In this document: positions 48,560-56,885 of the stretch, piece after piece | Position numbering within the stretch: the first letter of the stretch is position 1 | How the letters are laid out: the number at the start of each line of letters is the position of its first letter | Assembly: GCF_000526215.1 (NCBI RefSeq) | Contig: NZ_JAFQ01000004.1 | Coordinates: 2,170,001-2,234,000 of the forward strand | From: Nocardia sp. BMG51109 | GTDB lineage: Bacteria; Actinomycetota; Actinomycetes; Mycobacteriales; Mycobacteriaceae | Reading direction: 5' to 3' | DNA length: 64,000 bases | Translations under genes and position numbers: made by a program | Notes under the pieces: generated by a model | The model's database searches: none | Seen by the model: the letters and a program-made list of their open reading frames with translations, nothing else | What the model was told of the DNA's origin: nothing

Positions 48560-48658
48560 GGGGTGAATGCTACACAGTTGCTGACAACCCTCCCGAGATT
48601 TCCGAGGAGCGTGTACGGCGGGCCGGACGAGCCCCGACCGGCGCAACCGATCCCGCTT

Positions 48659-48689
48659 TTTGACCACGCATACGCCCGGAAGGTACCGT
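48659..48689 (+). promoter_or_regulatory. Possible promoter of tRNA-Ala copy 2
   Basis: TTGACC (48660-48665) and TACCGT (48684-48689) with an 18-base spacer, 45 bases before the tRNA. It is a fair sigma-70-like match but unproven. Confidence 0.3.
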
Positions 48690-48733
48690 TTCGGAGCACA
48701 CGATCGACACTTCGCACTGGTCGAGTGCACGAT

Positions 48734-48806
48734 GGGGCCTTAGCTCAATTGGCAGAGCACTGCCTTTGCAAGGCAGGGGTTAGGGGTTCGATTCCCCTAG
48801 GCTCCA
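48734..48806 (+). tRNA. tRNA-Ala (anticodon TGC), copy 2
   Basis: Identical to copy 1 at 39490-39565 through the discriminator base and in opposite orientation. After the acceptor AGGCTCC and discriminator A the sequence reads CAA, so CCA is not encoded and must be added, unlike copy 1. The acceptor 3' end and following bases are duplicated just downstream. Confidence 0.95.
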
Positions 48807-48830
48807 CAAGTGATCAGGCTCCACAAGTGA
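48799..48830. repeat. Duplicated tRNA 3' end (15-bp direct repeat)
   Basis: AGGCTCCACAAGTGA occurs at 48799-48813, where it contains the tRNA-Ala 3' end, and again at 48816-48830. A shorter third match (GGGCTCCAC) follows at about 48834. Duplicated tRNA 3' ends are typical of attachment sites left by integrative elements, though no integrase gene is in the window. Confidence 0.7.
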
Positions 48831-48849
48831 ATCGGGCTCCACCGGCGCA

Positions 48850-49752
48850 TCAGACGCCGTCGGCGAATCGCTCGATCTGGCTGTGGATCTCCTCGGCGAC
48901 CAGATCGGGTTCGCGGAGCAGCACGTAGTGGTCGGACTGCTCGGCGACGACGTGGTGACCCCTGGGGGACCTGGCCGCCTGGCGGGCGTGCAGGTCGTTG
49001 AGGGTGGTGCGGAGCTTGCGGTTCATACCGTTCCCGGCCCGTCCCGCGGAGATCACGGTGACCGGAAGATCGCCGAGATTCGGTGGTGTCTCGCGGTATA
49101 CGGCCAGCTCGTCGAGGAACGTACGTCCCTGGTCGGCGAAGGTCTTCATCGCCTGCGCGGTGAATCCCTCCCGCCGCATGTCCTCGCGCGCGTCCGGGGG
49201 CAGCGGCGTGATGATCGAGCGGAAGAACGGCCGCAGTACCCGCAGTCGTGCCGCCGCGACCCCGAGCGCGTGGTTCGCCCGTTCCATCTTTCGGAACGAC
49301 GGGGTGAACAGGGCGTCCAGGCCCTCCTCGGTGGGGTCGACCAGGACGAGTCCGGCGATCCGGTCCGGGTTCGCGGCCGTCGCGGCGCGCGCGATCGGTC
49401 CGCCCGCGCTGTGCCCGACGAGCACGTACGGCCCCGCGCCGAAGTGGTCGAGCACCTCGCCGAGATCGCCGGCCATCCGGGCCAGTGTCCGCGACGACGG
49501 GTCGGGCGCGCTGCGACCGAGGCCGGAGCGGTCGTAGACGATCGCCCGCGCCCACTCCCCGACCTGTGACTGCACCAGCGCCCACATGGACCGGCTGGCC
49601 GCGCCGCCGGCCTCGAACACGACGGTCGGCATGCCCGGATCTCCCGGGCCCGGCAGCACCATCGCGTGCAGCCTGCGCCCGTCCGAGGTCGTCACCCATT
49701 CGGAAGCGCCCTGGGTGTGCCGCTCGGGCGACGACGCGCTGGTCTTCTCCAC
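48850..49752 (-). CDS. Alpha/beta hydrolase
   Basis: A 300-residue hydrolase with the nucleophile Ser in YVLVGHSAGGPIARAAT (GHSAGG), an acid residue probably in VVLVDPTEEGLD or nearby, and the His in AEQSDHYVLLREPDLV. The oxyanion segment is VVFEAGGAASRSMWALV. The GTG start at 49752 (VEKTSASSPERHTQG) follows AGAGG; the open frame upstream has no similarity to hydrolases. The substrate is unknown. It is the first gene after tRNA-Ala copy 2 and faces it. Confidence 0.83.
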   Translation of the reverse strand: MEKTSASSPERHTQGASEWVTTSDGRRLHAMVLPGPGDPGMPTVVFEAGGAASRSMWALVQSQVGEWARAIVYDRSGLGRSAPDPSSRTLARMAGDLGEVLDHFGAGPYVLVGHSAGGPIARAATAANPDRIAGLVLVDPTEEGLDALFTPSFRKMERANHALGVAAARLRVLRPFFRSIITPLPPDAREDMRREGFTAQAMKTFADQGRTFLDELAVYRETPPNLGDLPVTVISAGRAGNGMNRKLRTTLNDLHARQAARSPRGHHVVAEQSDHYVLLREPDLVAEEIHSQIERFADGV

Positions 49753-50125
49753 TGGTTCAACCTCTTTCGCCGATGGTTGGCCCCGACACCAGTACCCGGC
49801 CGACGGCCGGTCCGAGGACAGCGTACGCATCGGCGGCGACAGTGTGACCACACACCTCTCCCGAGACCGATCGAGCGGCGGAGTCCCGTCGGCCGGACCA
49901 TTCGGGCACGGCCCCCGCACGGAACAAGCGGGTACAGCCCAGCAGCCGGGCAGAGCGAGTACCGGTGGGCGGCGCCGGGGGCGGCTCGAAGGCAGCTGAT
50001 GTCCAGCGAACACCACGCCAACTGTCCGATACCAGGGCACCGGAACTCGGCCGACACAAGGCGAATGCGAGCCATTCGGCGCCGGATGGCCAGAGGCTCC
50101 GATCCGCGAGCGACCGCGGACGCGG
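49753..50125. other. Intergenic region
   Basis: About 370 GC-rich bases between two minus-strand genes. It should contain the hydrolase promoter. I see no gene, repeat or operator I can support. Confidence 0.4.
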
Positions 50126-50959
50126 TCAGAGGTTCCGGACCCGCTCGTCGTAGTCGCGGCGGGCGGCGTGGTCGACCTCGTCGAGGAAGATGCGGTCGAC
50201 GCCCAGGCGGCGCGAGGAGAACTCGCCGACCCGGCGCGGAGTGAGCTTGTTCAGGCCGGCGAGGATGCCGGCCAGCCGGGTGACCACCACGCGGCGGCGC
50301 GGGCGGGCAATGAGCTCGGCGACCGCGCGGGCGACGTCGCCGGGCTCGGCGAGCAGGCCCATCGGCGCTCGGGTGCCGGCGATGAGCTCGGTCCGGGTGA
50401 ACGTCGGCAGCACCGCCGAGAACCGCACACCGGTGCCGCGGTGCTCCAGCCGCATCGCCTCGGTGAAGCCGAGCACCGCCTGCTTGCTCGCGCAGTACGT
50501 GGCCATCCCGGGAGTCGGGTTCTCCCCGGCCAGCGAGGCGATGTTCACGATGTGCCCGGCCCGGCGCGAAAGCATCCGCGGCAGTGCGAGTTTGGTGCCG
50601 AGCATGACGCCGTAGACGTTGATGTCGAGGATCCGGTGGGTGATCTCGTCGGATTCCGCGGTGAACCGTCCGACCGGCATGATGCCCGCGTTGTTGATCA
50701 GCGCATCGATCGGCCCCAGCTCGCGCTCGGCCGCGTCGAGGAACTCGGCGAACGAGTCGTGATCGGTGACGTCGAGCGGCAATCCCGCGCCGAGCCCGAG
50801 GTCGGCGGCCGTCCGAGCCGCCGCCTCGGCGTCGACGTCGCCGATCGCGACCCGGGCACCCCGGCCGGTCAGCTCGGCGGCGATCGACCGGCCGATGCCG
50901 CGCGCGCCGCCGGTGACGGCGACGACCCGGCCGGCCACGGCCGTGCGGCTCTTCGCCAT
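50126..50959 (-). CDS. Short-chain dehydrogenase next to cyp51
   Basis: A 277-residue SDR with cofactor motif VTGGARGIGRSIA (residues about 15-27; GDVDAEA suggests NAD preference), NNAGIMP, and catalytic Ser in NIASLAGE and YCASK (Tyr-x-x-x-Lys). The C-terminus is extended and basic (RRDYDERVRNL). A similar SDR (Rv0765c) lies beside cyp51 in M. tuberculosis. The ATG at 50957-50959 follows GGAGG. Between it and cyp51 lies a 74-bp repeat that adds in-frame upstream codons, so a longer N-terminus is possible. It is probably cotranscribed with cyp51. Confidence 0.87.
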   Translation of the reverse strand: MAKSRTAVAGRVVAVTGGARGIGRSIAAELTGRGARVAIGDVDAEAAARTAADLGLGAGLPLDVTDHDSFAEFLDAAERELGPIDALINNAGIMPVGRFTAESDEITHRILDINVYGVMLGTKLALPRMLSRRAGHIVNIASLAGENPTPGMATYCASKQAVLGFTEAMRLEHRGTGVRFSAVLPTFTRTELIAGTRAPMGLLAEPGDVARAVAELIARPRRRVVVTRLAGILAGLNKLTPRRVGEFSSRRLGVDRIFLDEVDHAARRDYDERVRNL

Positions 50960-50960
50960 A

Positions 50961-51135
50961 CCGCCTCCGGTCGCATCGCTCACGGCTGCATCACCTGCGG
51001 GCACTCGCGGCTCCCTCCGTGGTGACGCACGCTGCCGCCTGCGGTCGCGCCGCTCATGGCTGTACCACCTGCGGGCATTCCCGGCTCCCTCCGTGGTGAC
51101 GCACGCTGCCGCCTCCGGTCGCGTCGCTCATGCCC
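50961..51135. repeat. 74-bp direct repeat, 2.4 copies, between SDR gene and cyp51
   Basis: Units start at 50961, 51035 and 51109; the last is partial and runs into the end of cyp51. Copies differ at a handful of positions. Each unit carries, on the minus strand, a start-like segment encoding …SDATGGG behind which comes a ribosome-binding GGAGG. The repeat thus multiplies the cyp51-SDR junction and possible start sites. Confidence 0.85.
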
Positions 51136-52483
51136 GGTGCCTGCGGCGGTAGCGGACGGCGCAGGGCTGCTGTAGCTGCACGACCATCTTCGAGTGGTCG
51201 TTGCGGTAGGTGTCGGACGGCTGCACCATCTCGAATTCCCAGTCCCGCAACAGGATCGAGAAGATCGCCTTCAGCTGCATGAGGGCGAAGGCCGCGCCGA
51301 CGCAGCGGTGCCGCCCGGCGCCGAAGGGGATCCAGGTCCAGCGGTTGATCAGATCGGCCTGGTTCGGATCGATGTAGCGGCCCGGATCGAACCGATCGGG
51401 CTCGGGGAAGTCCTCCGGGATGCGGTTGGACACCGCGGGGGTGGCCGCGACCATATCGCCGGGCGCGATCCGATTGCCGCACACCTCGAACTCGTCGCGG
51501 GCGATCCGCATCAGGATGATCAGCGGCGGATGCAGCCGCAGCGTCTCCTTCAGCACCGCCTCCAGCTGCGGAATCTGCCGCAGCGCATGGAAACTGACGT
51601 CCTTGCCGTCGGCATAGAGCTCGTCGAGCTCGGTGACCACCTGGTCGAGCACGCCGGGATTGCGCAGCAACTCGATGACCGTCCACGCCGCGGTGCCGGA
51701 GGTGGTGTGGTGCCCGGCGAACATCATCGAGATGAAGATGCCGGTGATCTCGCTGGCGGAGAACCGCAGCTCGCCCTGCTCGTCGCGGACCGAGACGAGC
51801 ACGTCCAGCATGTCCCGATCCTCCTTGCCCCGAGGAGGATTCGCGATCCGCCCGTTCATGATCTCCTGCACCAGCTCGACCAGTTCGGCCCGGGCGGCGT
51901 CGCGGCGGCGGAAGCTCTCGATCGGCGCGTAGGGGTCGACGTAGCACAGCGCGTCGGTGCCCTGCTCCAGTTCGTGGTACAGGTGCGCGAAGCGGTCGTC
52001 GAGCTCCTCGCGGAACTTCACCCCGATCAGGCAGGCCGAGGAGGTGTAGATGGTCAGCTCGGCGAAGAACTCCAGCAGATCGATCTCACCCGAGTCACCC
52101 AAGCGTGAGAGCATCCGATCCACCTCGCGGGCAATGGTTTCCGCATGACCGCGCATGTGCTCACCGCGCAGCGCCTGATTGTGCAGCATCTCCTTGCGGC
52201 GCTCCGGGCTGGCGTCGAACACCACGCCCTCGCCGAAGATCGGCTTCATGAACGGATACGCCGCACCCTGATCCAGATCCTCGTCGGCGGAGCGGAAGAA
52301 GAACTCGTTGGCTTCCGCACCCGACAGCAGGATGACATCGTTGTCGGCCAGCCGGAACGATCCGACGTCACCGCATTCCGTGCGCACCCGCCGCATCAGC
52401 GCGATCGGATCGGTACGGAACTCCTCCAGATGTCCGTGCTCGTGTTCGCCACCGGAGACCTGCTGCGGCTTGACCACCGTCAT
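51128..52483 (-). CDS. cyp51: Sterol 14-alpha-demethylase CYP51
   Basis: A 451-residue P450 very close to mycobacterial CYP51 (Rv0764c). Shared blocks include VSGGEHEHGHLEEFRTDPI, ANEFFFRSADEDLDQGAAYPFM, GEGVVFDASPERRKEMLHN and the I-helix FAGHHTTSGTA. The ExxR motif is KETLRLHPPLIILMR, and the haem-binding loop is FGAGRHRCVGAAFA with the Cys ligand at about residue 394. CYP51 removes the 14-alpha-methyl group of lanosterol-type sterols. In M. tuberculosis a ferredoxin gene (Rv0763c) adjoins it; none is present here. A 14-bp palindrome lies 40 bases upstream of the start. Confidence 0.95.
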   Translation of the reverse strand: MTVVKPQQVSGGEHEHGHLEEFRTDPIALMRRVRTECGDVGSFRLADNDVILLSGAEANEFFFRSADEDLDQGAAYPFMKPIFGEGVVFDASPERRKEMLHNQALRGEHMRGHAETIAREVDRMLSRLGDSGEIDLLEFFAELTIYTSSACLIGVKFREELDDRFAHLYHELEQGTDALCYVDPYAPIESFRRRDAARAELVELVQEIMNGRIANPPRGKEDRDMLDVLVSVRDEQGELRFSASEITGIFISMMFAGHHTTSGTAAWTVIELLRNPGVLDQVVTELDELYADGKDVSFHALRQIPQLEAVLKETLRLHPPLIILMRIARDEFEVCGNRIAPGDMVAATPAVSNRIPEDFPEPDRFDPGRYIDPNQADLINRWTWIPFGAGRHRCVGAAFALMQLKAIFSILLRDWEFEMVQPSDTYRNDHSKMVVQLQQPCAVRYRRRHRA

Positions 52484-52523
52484 CTTTCGAACCCTTCAGC
52501 CGATGTCTCGTCATACAAGTTGC

Positions 52524-52537
52524 TGGACACTTGTCTG
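52524..52537. promoter_or_regulatory. Palindromic operator in front of cyp51
   Basis: TGGACACTTGTCTG fits YGGACANNTGTCYG, found also at 56075, 56210 and 60174. It lies 41 bases before the cyp51 start, in a 123-base gap after the acyl-CoA ligase gene. It is probably bound by the TetR protein encoded at 56217. Confidence 0.65.
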
Positions 52538-52606
52538 GACGGTACTACGGTTACCGTTGCGGAGCAAGACTCCGCTGGTCCAGCGGTGCCCAGGGAGGCC
52601 GACGCA

Positions 52607-54256
52607 CTAGCCGACGACATGGTCCGGCGACCGCGACTCGGCGTACTCCCGGGCCCAGCGGTAGTCGGGTTTACCGCTCGGCGCGCGGCGGACGACGTCG
52701 GTCACCCAGATCCGGCGCGGGAGCTTGTAGCCGGCCAGATGAGCGCGGATATGACGCTCCAGCGCCCCGAAATCGATATCGCCGGAGGCGGTGTGAACCG
52801 AACCGGCGCCGGCCACCGAGACGACCGCCGCCACCTGGTGGCCCCACTGATCGTGCGGGACACCGATGACCACGGCGTCGTAGATCGAGTCGTACGCCTT
52901 GGTGACGGCCTCGACCTCCTCGGCGAACACCTTCTCCCCGCCGGTGTTGATCACCATGTTGCCCCGGCCGATCAGCGTGATCGAGCCGTCCTCCTCGACC
53001 CGCGCCCGGTCGTCCGTGATCACCATGCGGACCCCGTCGACGGTCCGGAAGAGCTTGTCGGTCTTGACCTGGTCCTTGTAGTACCCGATAGGGACCGAAC
53101 CGGTCTTGGCGAACCATCCCTCGCCCGCGGTGACCCGGCGCCCGGCGTCGTCGACCACCACCGAGCCGCGGCCGACCTGCACGCGCGGCCCCCGGCCCGG
53201 GTCGTCGTCGCGCTGCGCGAAACCCATACCGCCGAAGCCGGTTTCGGAGGATCCGATCGAGTCGGAGATCAGTGCCTGCGGAAACAGTTCCAGCAGATCG
53301 TTCTTCGCCGCCTGGGACAGCAGCGCGGCGCCCGAGGCGATGACGAACAGCGACGACGCGTCGACCGGGTCGGCCCGATAGGCGTCGATCAGCGGCCGCG
53401 CCATGGCGTCACCGGTGATCACCAGCACCCCCGGCCGTTCCCGGGCGACCGTCTCCCACACCGTCGCCGCGTCGAACGCGGGCATCAGCACCACCGAGTT
53501 GCCGCTCCACAACGCGGTGAAAGTGGGCATCATCGCCGAGGGATGGATCAGCGGCGGCAGGATCAGCCACCGGCTCGGCATGGCCTGGGTCCCCATCCGC
53601 GACTGCTGGAACTCGTCGGCCACCGGCTCCCCGGTGTAGAAGTCGATGCCGCCGCCGAGCACCCGCCACATGTCCTCCTGCCGCCACATCACGCCTTTGG
53701 GCATGCCCGTGGTGCCGCCGGTGTAGACCATGAACAGGTCGTCGGGGCTGCGGTCGCCGAACACCCGCGCCGCCGGAAAATCCCGCAGCGCTTCCTCGTA
53801 CGGCACCGAACCGGTCTCGACGGACGAATCCTGACCGTCGCCCACGACCGAGCCCTGACCATCGTCCACGATGATGGCCTGCCGCACCCCCGGCACCAGC
53901 GGCCGGACCCGCTCGACCAGCCGGGCGTACCGGCGATGGTGGAACACGACCTCCAGATCCGCGTTGTCGTAGACGTAGCGCAGTTCCTCGGCCCCGTACC
54001 GGTAGTTGATGTTGATCGGTACCGCGCGCAGCTTGTAGCAGGCGATGAGCGTCTCCATCGTCTCGATGGAGTTGTGCATCTGGATTCCGACGTGGGTCCC
54101 GGTGCCGACCCCGATCGATCCCAGATACCGCGACAGCCGGTCCGCGCGAGAATCCAGCTCCCGGTAGGTGATCCACCGCCTACCCTGCACGAGCGCCACC
54201 CGGTCGGGCATGGCGTCGACGGCGTGCTCGAACAGATCGGCGAAGTTGTTCGGCAT
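52607..54256 (-). CDS. Acyl-CoA synthetase, FadD19-like
   Basis: A 549-residue AMP-forming ligase. Motifs are VYTGGTTGMPKGVMWR (ATP-binding P-loop, residues about 164-179), SIGSSETGFGG (about 335) and the C-terminal GYYKDQVKTDKLFRTVDGVRMVITDD and GYKLPRRIWVTDVVRRAPSGKPDYRWA with the catalytic Lys. These blocks closely follow mycobacterial FadD19, which activates C24-branched sterol side chains. A steroid or branched fatty acyl substrate is therefore plausible, but closely related FadD enzymes cannot be excluded. It lies upstream of cyp51 on the same strand. Confidence 0.9.
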   Translation of the reverse strand: MPNNFADLFEHAVDAMPDRVALVQGRRWITYRELDSRADRLSRYLGSIGVGTGTHVGIQMHNSIETMETLIACYKLRAVPININYRYGAEELRYVYDNADLEVVFHHRRYARLVERVRPLVPGVRQAIIVDDGQGSVVGDGQDSSVETGSVPYEEALRDFPAARVFGDRSPDDLFMVYTGGTTGMPKGVMWRQEDMWRVLGGGIDFYTGEPVADEFQQSRMGTQAMPSRWLILPPLIHPSAMMPTFTALWSGNSVVLMPAFDAATVWETVARERPGVLVITGDAMARPLIDAYRADPVDASSLFVIASGAALLSQAAKNDLLELFPQALISDSIGSSETGFGGMGFAQRDDDPGRGPRVQVGRGSVVVDDAGRRVTAGEGWFAKTGSVPIGYYKDQVKTDKLFRTVDGVRMVITDDRARVEEDGSITLIGRGNMVINTGGEKVFAEEVEAVTKAYDSIYDAVVIGVPHDQWGHQVAAVVSVAGAGSVHTASGDIDFGALERHIRAHLAGYKLPRRIWVTDVVRRAPSGKPDYRWAREYAESRSPDHVVG

Positions 54257-54317
54257 TTTTCGACTTTCTCGAAGGTCGTTACACGACGGTCTGCGGCAAT
54301 GTCTCGGGCCCGACCGG

Positions 54318-55229
54318 CTAGCCGCCGATCATGCGCGCCAGGTCGTCCACCTCCCAGGGCGGACTCTCGTTGTGATCGCGGAAACCGAGCGGAGTGGGCG
54401 TCGGCCGCGCGAATTTCCCGACGAATCCCCCTGCGGCGATGAGGACTTCGCCCGTCACCGCGGCCGCGGCGGACGAGGCCAGATACAGGTACACCGCGGC
54501 CGCGTACTCCGGCGGCGGTGCGTCCAATGCTCCGTGCATCGTCATCTCGTCGAGCATTCCGCGCCGATGCAGCTCGCGGATCTGCTCCTCGTAGTCGGCG
54601 CCGGTGGACAACCGCGTCCTCGCCCCCGGACAGACCACGTTCGCCCGCACCCCGTGCTCCTTCAGTTCCGCGGCGAGGGCGAGGGTCAGGCTCGTCACCG
54701 CGCCCTTCCCGGCCGGATAGCCGGTGCCGCCGTAATCACCGAGATAGGCGAACGATCCGGTGTTGACGATCGCACCGCCGCGTTGCGCCACCATCCGCGG
54801 CGCCGCCGCGCGGCAGGTGTTGAACGCCGTGGTCAGGTGCGCGTCGAGCAACGATCGCCATTCGGCGACGGTGATGTCGAGAATCGAGGACCGCGGCGAT
54901 TCCGCGACCGCCGCGCAGTTCACCAGGATGTCGATGGACCCGAACTCGGCGACGCAGCGGTCGATCAACCGATCGGCGACCTTCTCGTCGGCGGCCGACC
55001 CCGCGACGGCCGCCGCACGGCCACCGGCGTGCTCGATCGCGCCGGCGACCTCGTGCACGGCATTCTCGCTGCGCGAGTTGACGATCACGCCGGCACCCTG
55101 CGCGGCCAGCAGCTCGGCCACGGCGCGACCGATGCCGCTGCCGCCGCCGACCACGACCGCCCCGCGACCCGGCAACAACCGCTCGCCGGTCATATCCGCC
55201 TCCCCACTCGCCGTCGCGTCGCCGTTCAT
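54318..55229 (-). CDS. Short-chain dehydrogenase
   Basis: A 303-residue SDR. The cofactor loop is VVVGGGSGIGRAVAE, with NSRSENA after beta-2 suggesting NADP. NCAAVAE replaces the usual NNAG; the Ser is in NTGSFAYLG, and the catalytic motif reads YPAGKGA (Tyr-x-x-x-Lys kept). The C-terminus has VTGEVLIAAGGFVGKFARPTPTPLGF, found in SDRs of steroid and hydroxyacyl metabolism. The ATG at 55229 overlaps the stop of the upstream SDR gene. A second strong start (GGGGAGGCGGAT, ATG at 55193) is 12 codons later. Confidence 0.85.
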   Translation of the reverse strand: MNGDATASGEADMTGERLLPGRGAVVVGGGSGIGRAVAELLAAQGAGVIVNSRSENAVHEVAGAIEHAGGRAAAVAGSAADEKVADRLIDRCVAEFGSIDILVNCAAVAESPRSSILDITVAEWRSLLDAHLTTAFNTCRAAAPRMVAQRGGAIVNTGSFAYLGDYGGTGYPAGKGAVTSLTLALAAELKEHGVRANVVCPGARTRLSTGADYEEQIRELHRRGMLDEMTMHGALDAPPPEYAAAVYLYLASSAAAAVTGEVLIAAGGFVGKFARPTPTPLGFRDHNESPPWEVDDLARMIGG

Positions 55230-56011
55230 GTCGCGGGCGCCTCCAGCGGCGCCTCGGGCTGGACCTCGACCACCACGAGATGAGCGCCGCGCGGCGTATT
55301 CACCACCGCGGCAACGGCGGCCGCCATATCCGAGGCGCGCAGCAGATAGGGATGGCGGGCGAAGCCCCACTTCACCCAGTCCTCGATCAGCGGACCGACG
55401 ACCTCTGCCGACGCGTCGCCGCCCATCCCGGTGCGGGTGGGGCCCGGCCGGACCAGCGAGGCTCGGACCCCGGTGCCCTCCAACTCCATCCGGAGCTGCC
55501 GCGTCAGCGCCTCGACGCCGGCCTTCGACGCGCTGTAGGCGCCGGTGCGCGGCCGCGGATCGGGGGCGCAGTCCGACCCGATCACGACGAAATCGCCGCG
55601 CTGCCGTTCGATCATTCCCGGCAGCACCCGGTGGGCCAGCCGCTGCACCGCCGTCAGGTGCACATTCACCTGCAGCGCGAAACGTTCCGGATCCATCTCG
55701 TGGATCAGCGCGAATTCCAGATCACCGGCGCCGGAGACCAGGATCTCGGCCGGCCCGTGGGCGGCCTCCGCGGCGGTGACGAACTCGTCGACGGCGGTGC
55801 CGTCGGTGACATCCAGATAGTGCGCGATCGCCTCGCCGCCGTCGGCGCGGATCTTGCCGACCAGCTCTTCGCACTGTTCGACCCGGCGCGCGCCCAGCGC
55901 CACCGGATGTCCCTGCGCGGCCAGCATCGCGGCGGTCGCGGCGCCGATTCCCGAGGAGGCGCCCGCGATCAGTACGGGGCGGCGCGGGGGATTCGGTTCG
56001 AAACGTGGCAT
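55226..56011 (-). CDS. Short-chain dehydrogenase
   Basis: A 261-residue SDR starting MPRFEPNPPRRPVLIAG behind GGAGGG. Cofactor motif AGASSGIGAATAAMLA, ALGARR (Arg residues suggest NADP), SGAGD in place of NNAG, and the catalytic Ser and Tyr-x-x-x-Lys in VVIGSDCAPDPRPRTGAYSASKAG. The substrate is unknown. It is the first gene of an operon with the next SDR and probably the acyl-CoA ligase. A 14-bp palindrome lies 64 bases upstream. Confidence 0.86.
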   Translation of the reverse strand: MPRFEPNPPRRPVLIAGASSGIGAATAAMLAAQGHPVALGARRVEQCEELVGKIRADGGEAIAHYLDVTDGTAVDEFVTAAEAAHGPAEILVSGAGDLEFALIHEMDPERFALQVNVHLTAVQRLAHRVLPGMIERQRGDFVVIGSDCAPDPRPRTGAYSASKAGVEALTRQLRMELEGTGVRASLVRPGPTRTGMGGDASAEVVGPLIEDWVKWGFARHPYLLRASDMAAAVAAVVNTPRGAHLVVVEVQPEAPLEAPAT

Positions 56012-56074
56012 TGGTTCGACCCTCCGGAGAACGCCAGAATTCACAGATGTCCGGGCATATCTAAAACACTTGAC

Positions 56075-56088
56075 CGGACAGGTGTCCG
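56075..56088. promoter_or_regulatory. Palindromic operator in front of SDR operon
   Basis: CGGACAGGTGTCCG has perfect arms CGGACA/TGTCCG around a GG centre. It lies 64 bases before the SDR start at 56011, on the divergent side from the TetR gene. Confidence 0.7.
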
Positions 56089-56209
56089 AACATTAACACG
56101 GCGAACCCCGAGGCACAATGGACCAGGCGTGAGCGTTGCCGGGACGGCCGGAATCCGGCGGCCGACGCGCCGGGCGGCAATTTGCTCCACCTATCGACCG
56201 CCCGTAGTC

Positions 56210-56223
56210 TGGACAGGTGTCCG
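56210..56223. promoter_or_regulatory. Palindromic operator overlapping the TetR start codon
   Basis: TGGACAGGTGTCCG covers the GTG start codon of the TetR gene (56217-56219). TAGTCT just upstream (56205-56210) could be the -10 box. Binding here would block the regulator's own transcription. Confidence 0.7.
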
Positions 56224-56813
56224 ATCATGATTCCGTCGCCGGTGAGTCGACCCGCCGCCGCCTGAACAAGAAGCAGGCCGACACCGTCGACCGCCTGACG
56301 AAGGCCTCCGTCGACGTGCTCGCGAGCGCCGGATTCAGCGGTCTGACCGTGCGCATGGTGGCCGCGGCCGCGGGCGTGGGCACGGCGACCGCCTACACCT
56401 ATTTCTCCTCCAAAGAGCATCTGATCGCCGAGGCGTTCTGGCGGCGCCTCGCCCAGACCCCACCGCCGGACCACTCCGGCATCGACGATATCGCGGCCCG
56501 GGCCGTCGTGGCGCTGCGGCAGATCGCCGGCATCCTGGGCAGCGAACCGGAGATGGCGAACGCCGTCACCAGCGCACTACTGGGGAGCGATCCCGACGTC
56601 GCGCACCTGCGCATCCGGATCGGGCTGGAGATTCGGCGGCGGATCATCGACGCGCTCGGCTCGGATTCCGATCCCGACCTCATCGAGGCGTTGGAGCTGC
56701 TGTATTCGGGGGCGCTGCTGCGGGCGGGGATGGGATACGCCTCGTACACCGAGATCGCCGACCGCATGGAGACCACCGCGCGGCTGCTGCTGGCCGCGGC
56801 CGACATGCACTAG
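56217..56813 (+). CDS. TetR-family regulator of the steroid-type cluster
   Basis: A 198-residue TetR protein with HTH LTVRMVAAAAGVGTATAYTYFSSKEHLIAEAFW (residues about 42-74). The C-terminal domain (EMANAVTSALLGSDPDVAHLRIRIGLEIRRRI) resembles actinobacterial regulators of fatty-acid or steroid genes, but I cannot name an orthologue. There is no Shine-Dalgarno sequence; with a -10-like TAGTCT six bases before GTG, translation may be leaderless. Copies of one palindrome lie at its own start and before three neighbouring promoters, so it probably autoregulates and represses the whole cluster. Confidence 0.9.
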   Translation: MSDHDSVAGESTRRRLNKKQADTVDRLTKASVDVLASAGFSGLTVRMVAAAAGVGTATAYTYFSSKEHLIAEAFWRRLAQTPPPDHSGIDDIAARAVVALRQIAGILGSEPEMANAVTSALLGSDPDVAHLRIRIGLEIRRRIIDALGSDSDPDLIEALELLYSGALLRAGMGYASYTEIADRMETTARLLLAAADMH

Positions 56814-56831
56814 GTCCCCGAAATGCACTGG

Positions 56832-56856
56832 GTCCGAGGCCGGTTCGGCCCCGGAC
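56832..56856. terminator. Hairpin between convergent TetR and SDR genes
   Basis: GTCCGAGGCC pairs with GGCCCCGGAC with one A-C mismatch and a 5-base loop. It lies between the TetR stop (56813) and the stop of the minus-strand dehydrogenase (56886). A short duplication of the end of the TetR gene (ATGCACT…GGTCC) precedes it. Confidence 0.5.
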
Positions 56857-56885
56857 CGCCTGCCTGTATCAGCTGCCCACCTGTG

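Noticed and set aside
48819..48840. Second partial tRNA gene after tRNA-Ala copy 2
   Set aside because: Only the acceptor 3' end is repeated; there is no anticodon or T arm.
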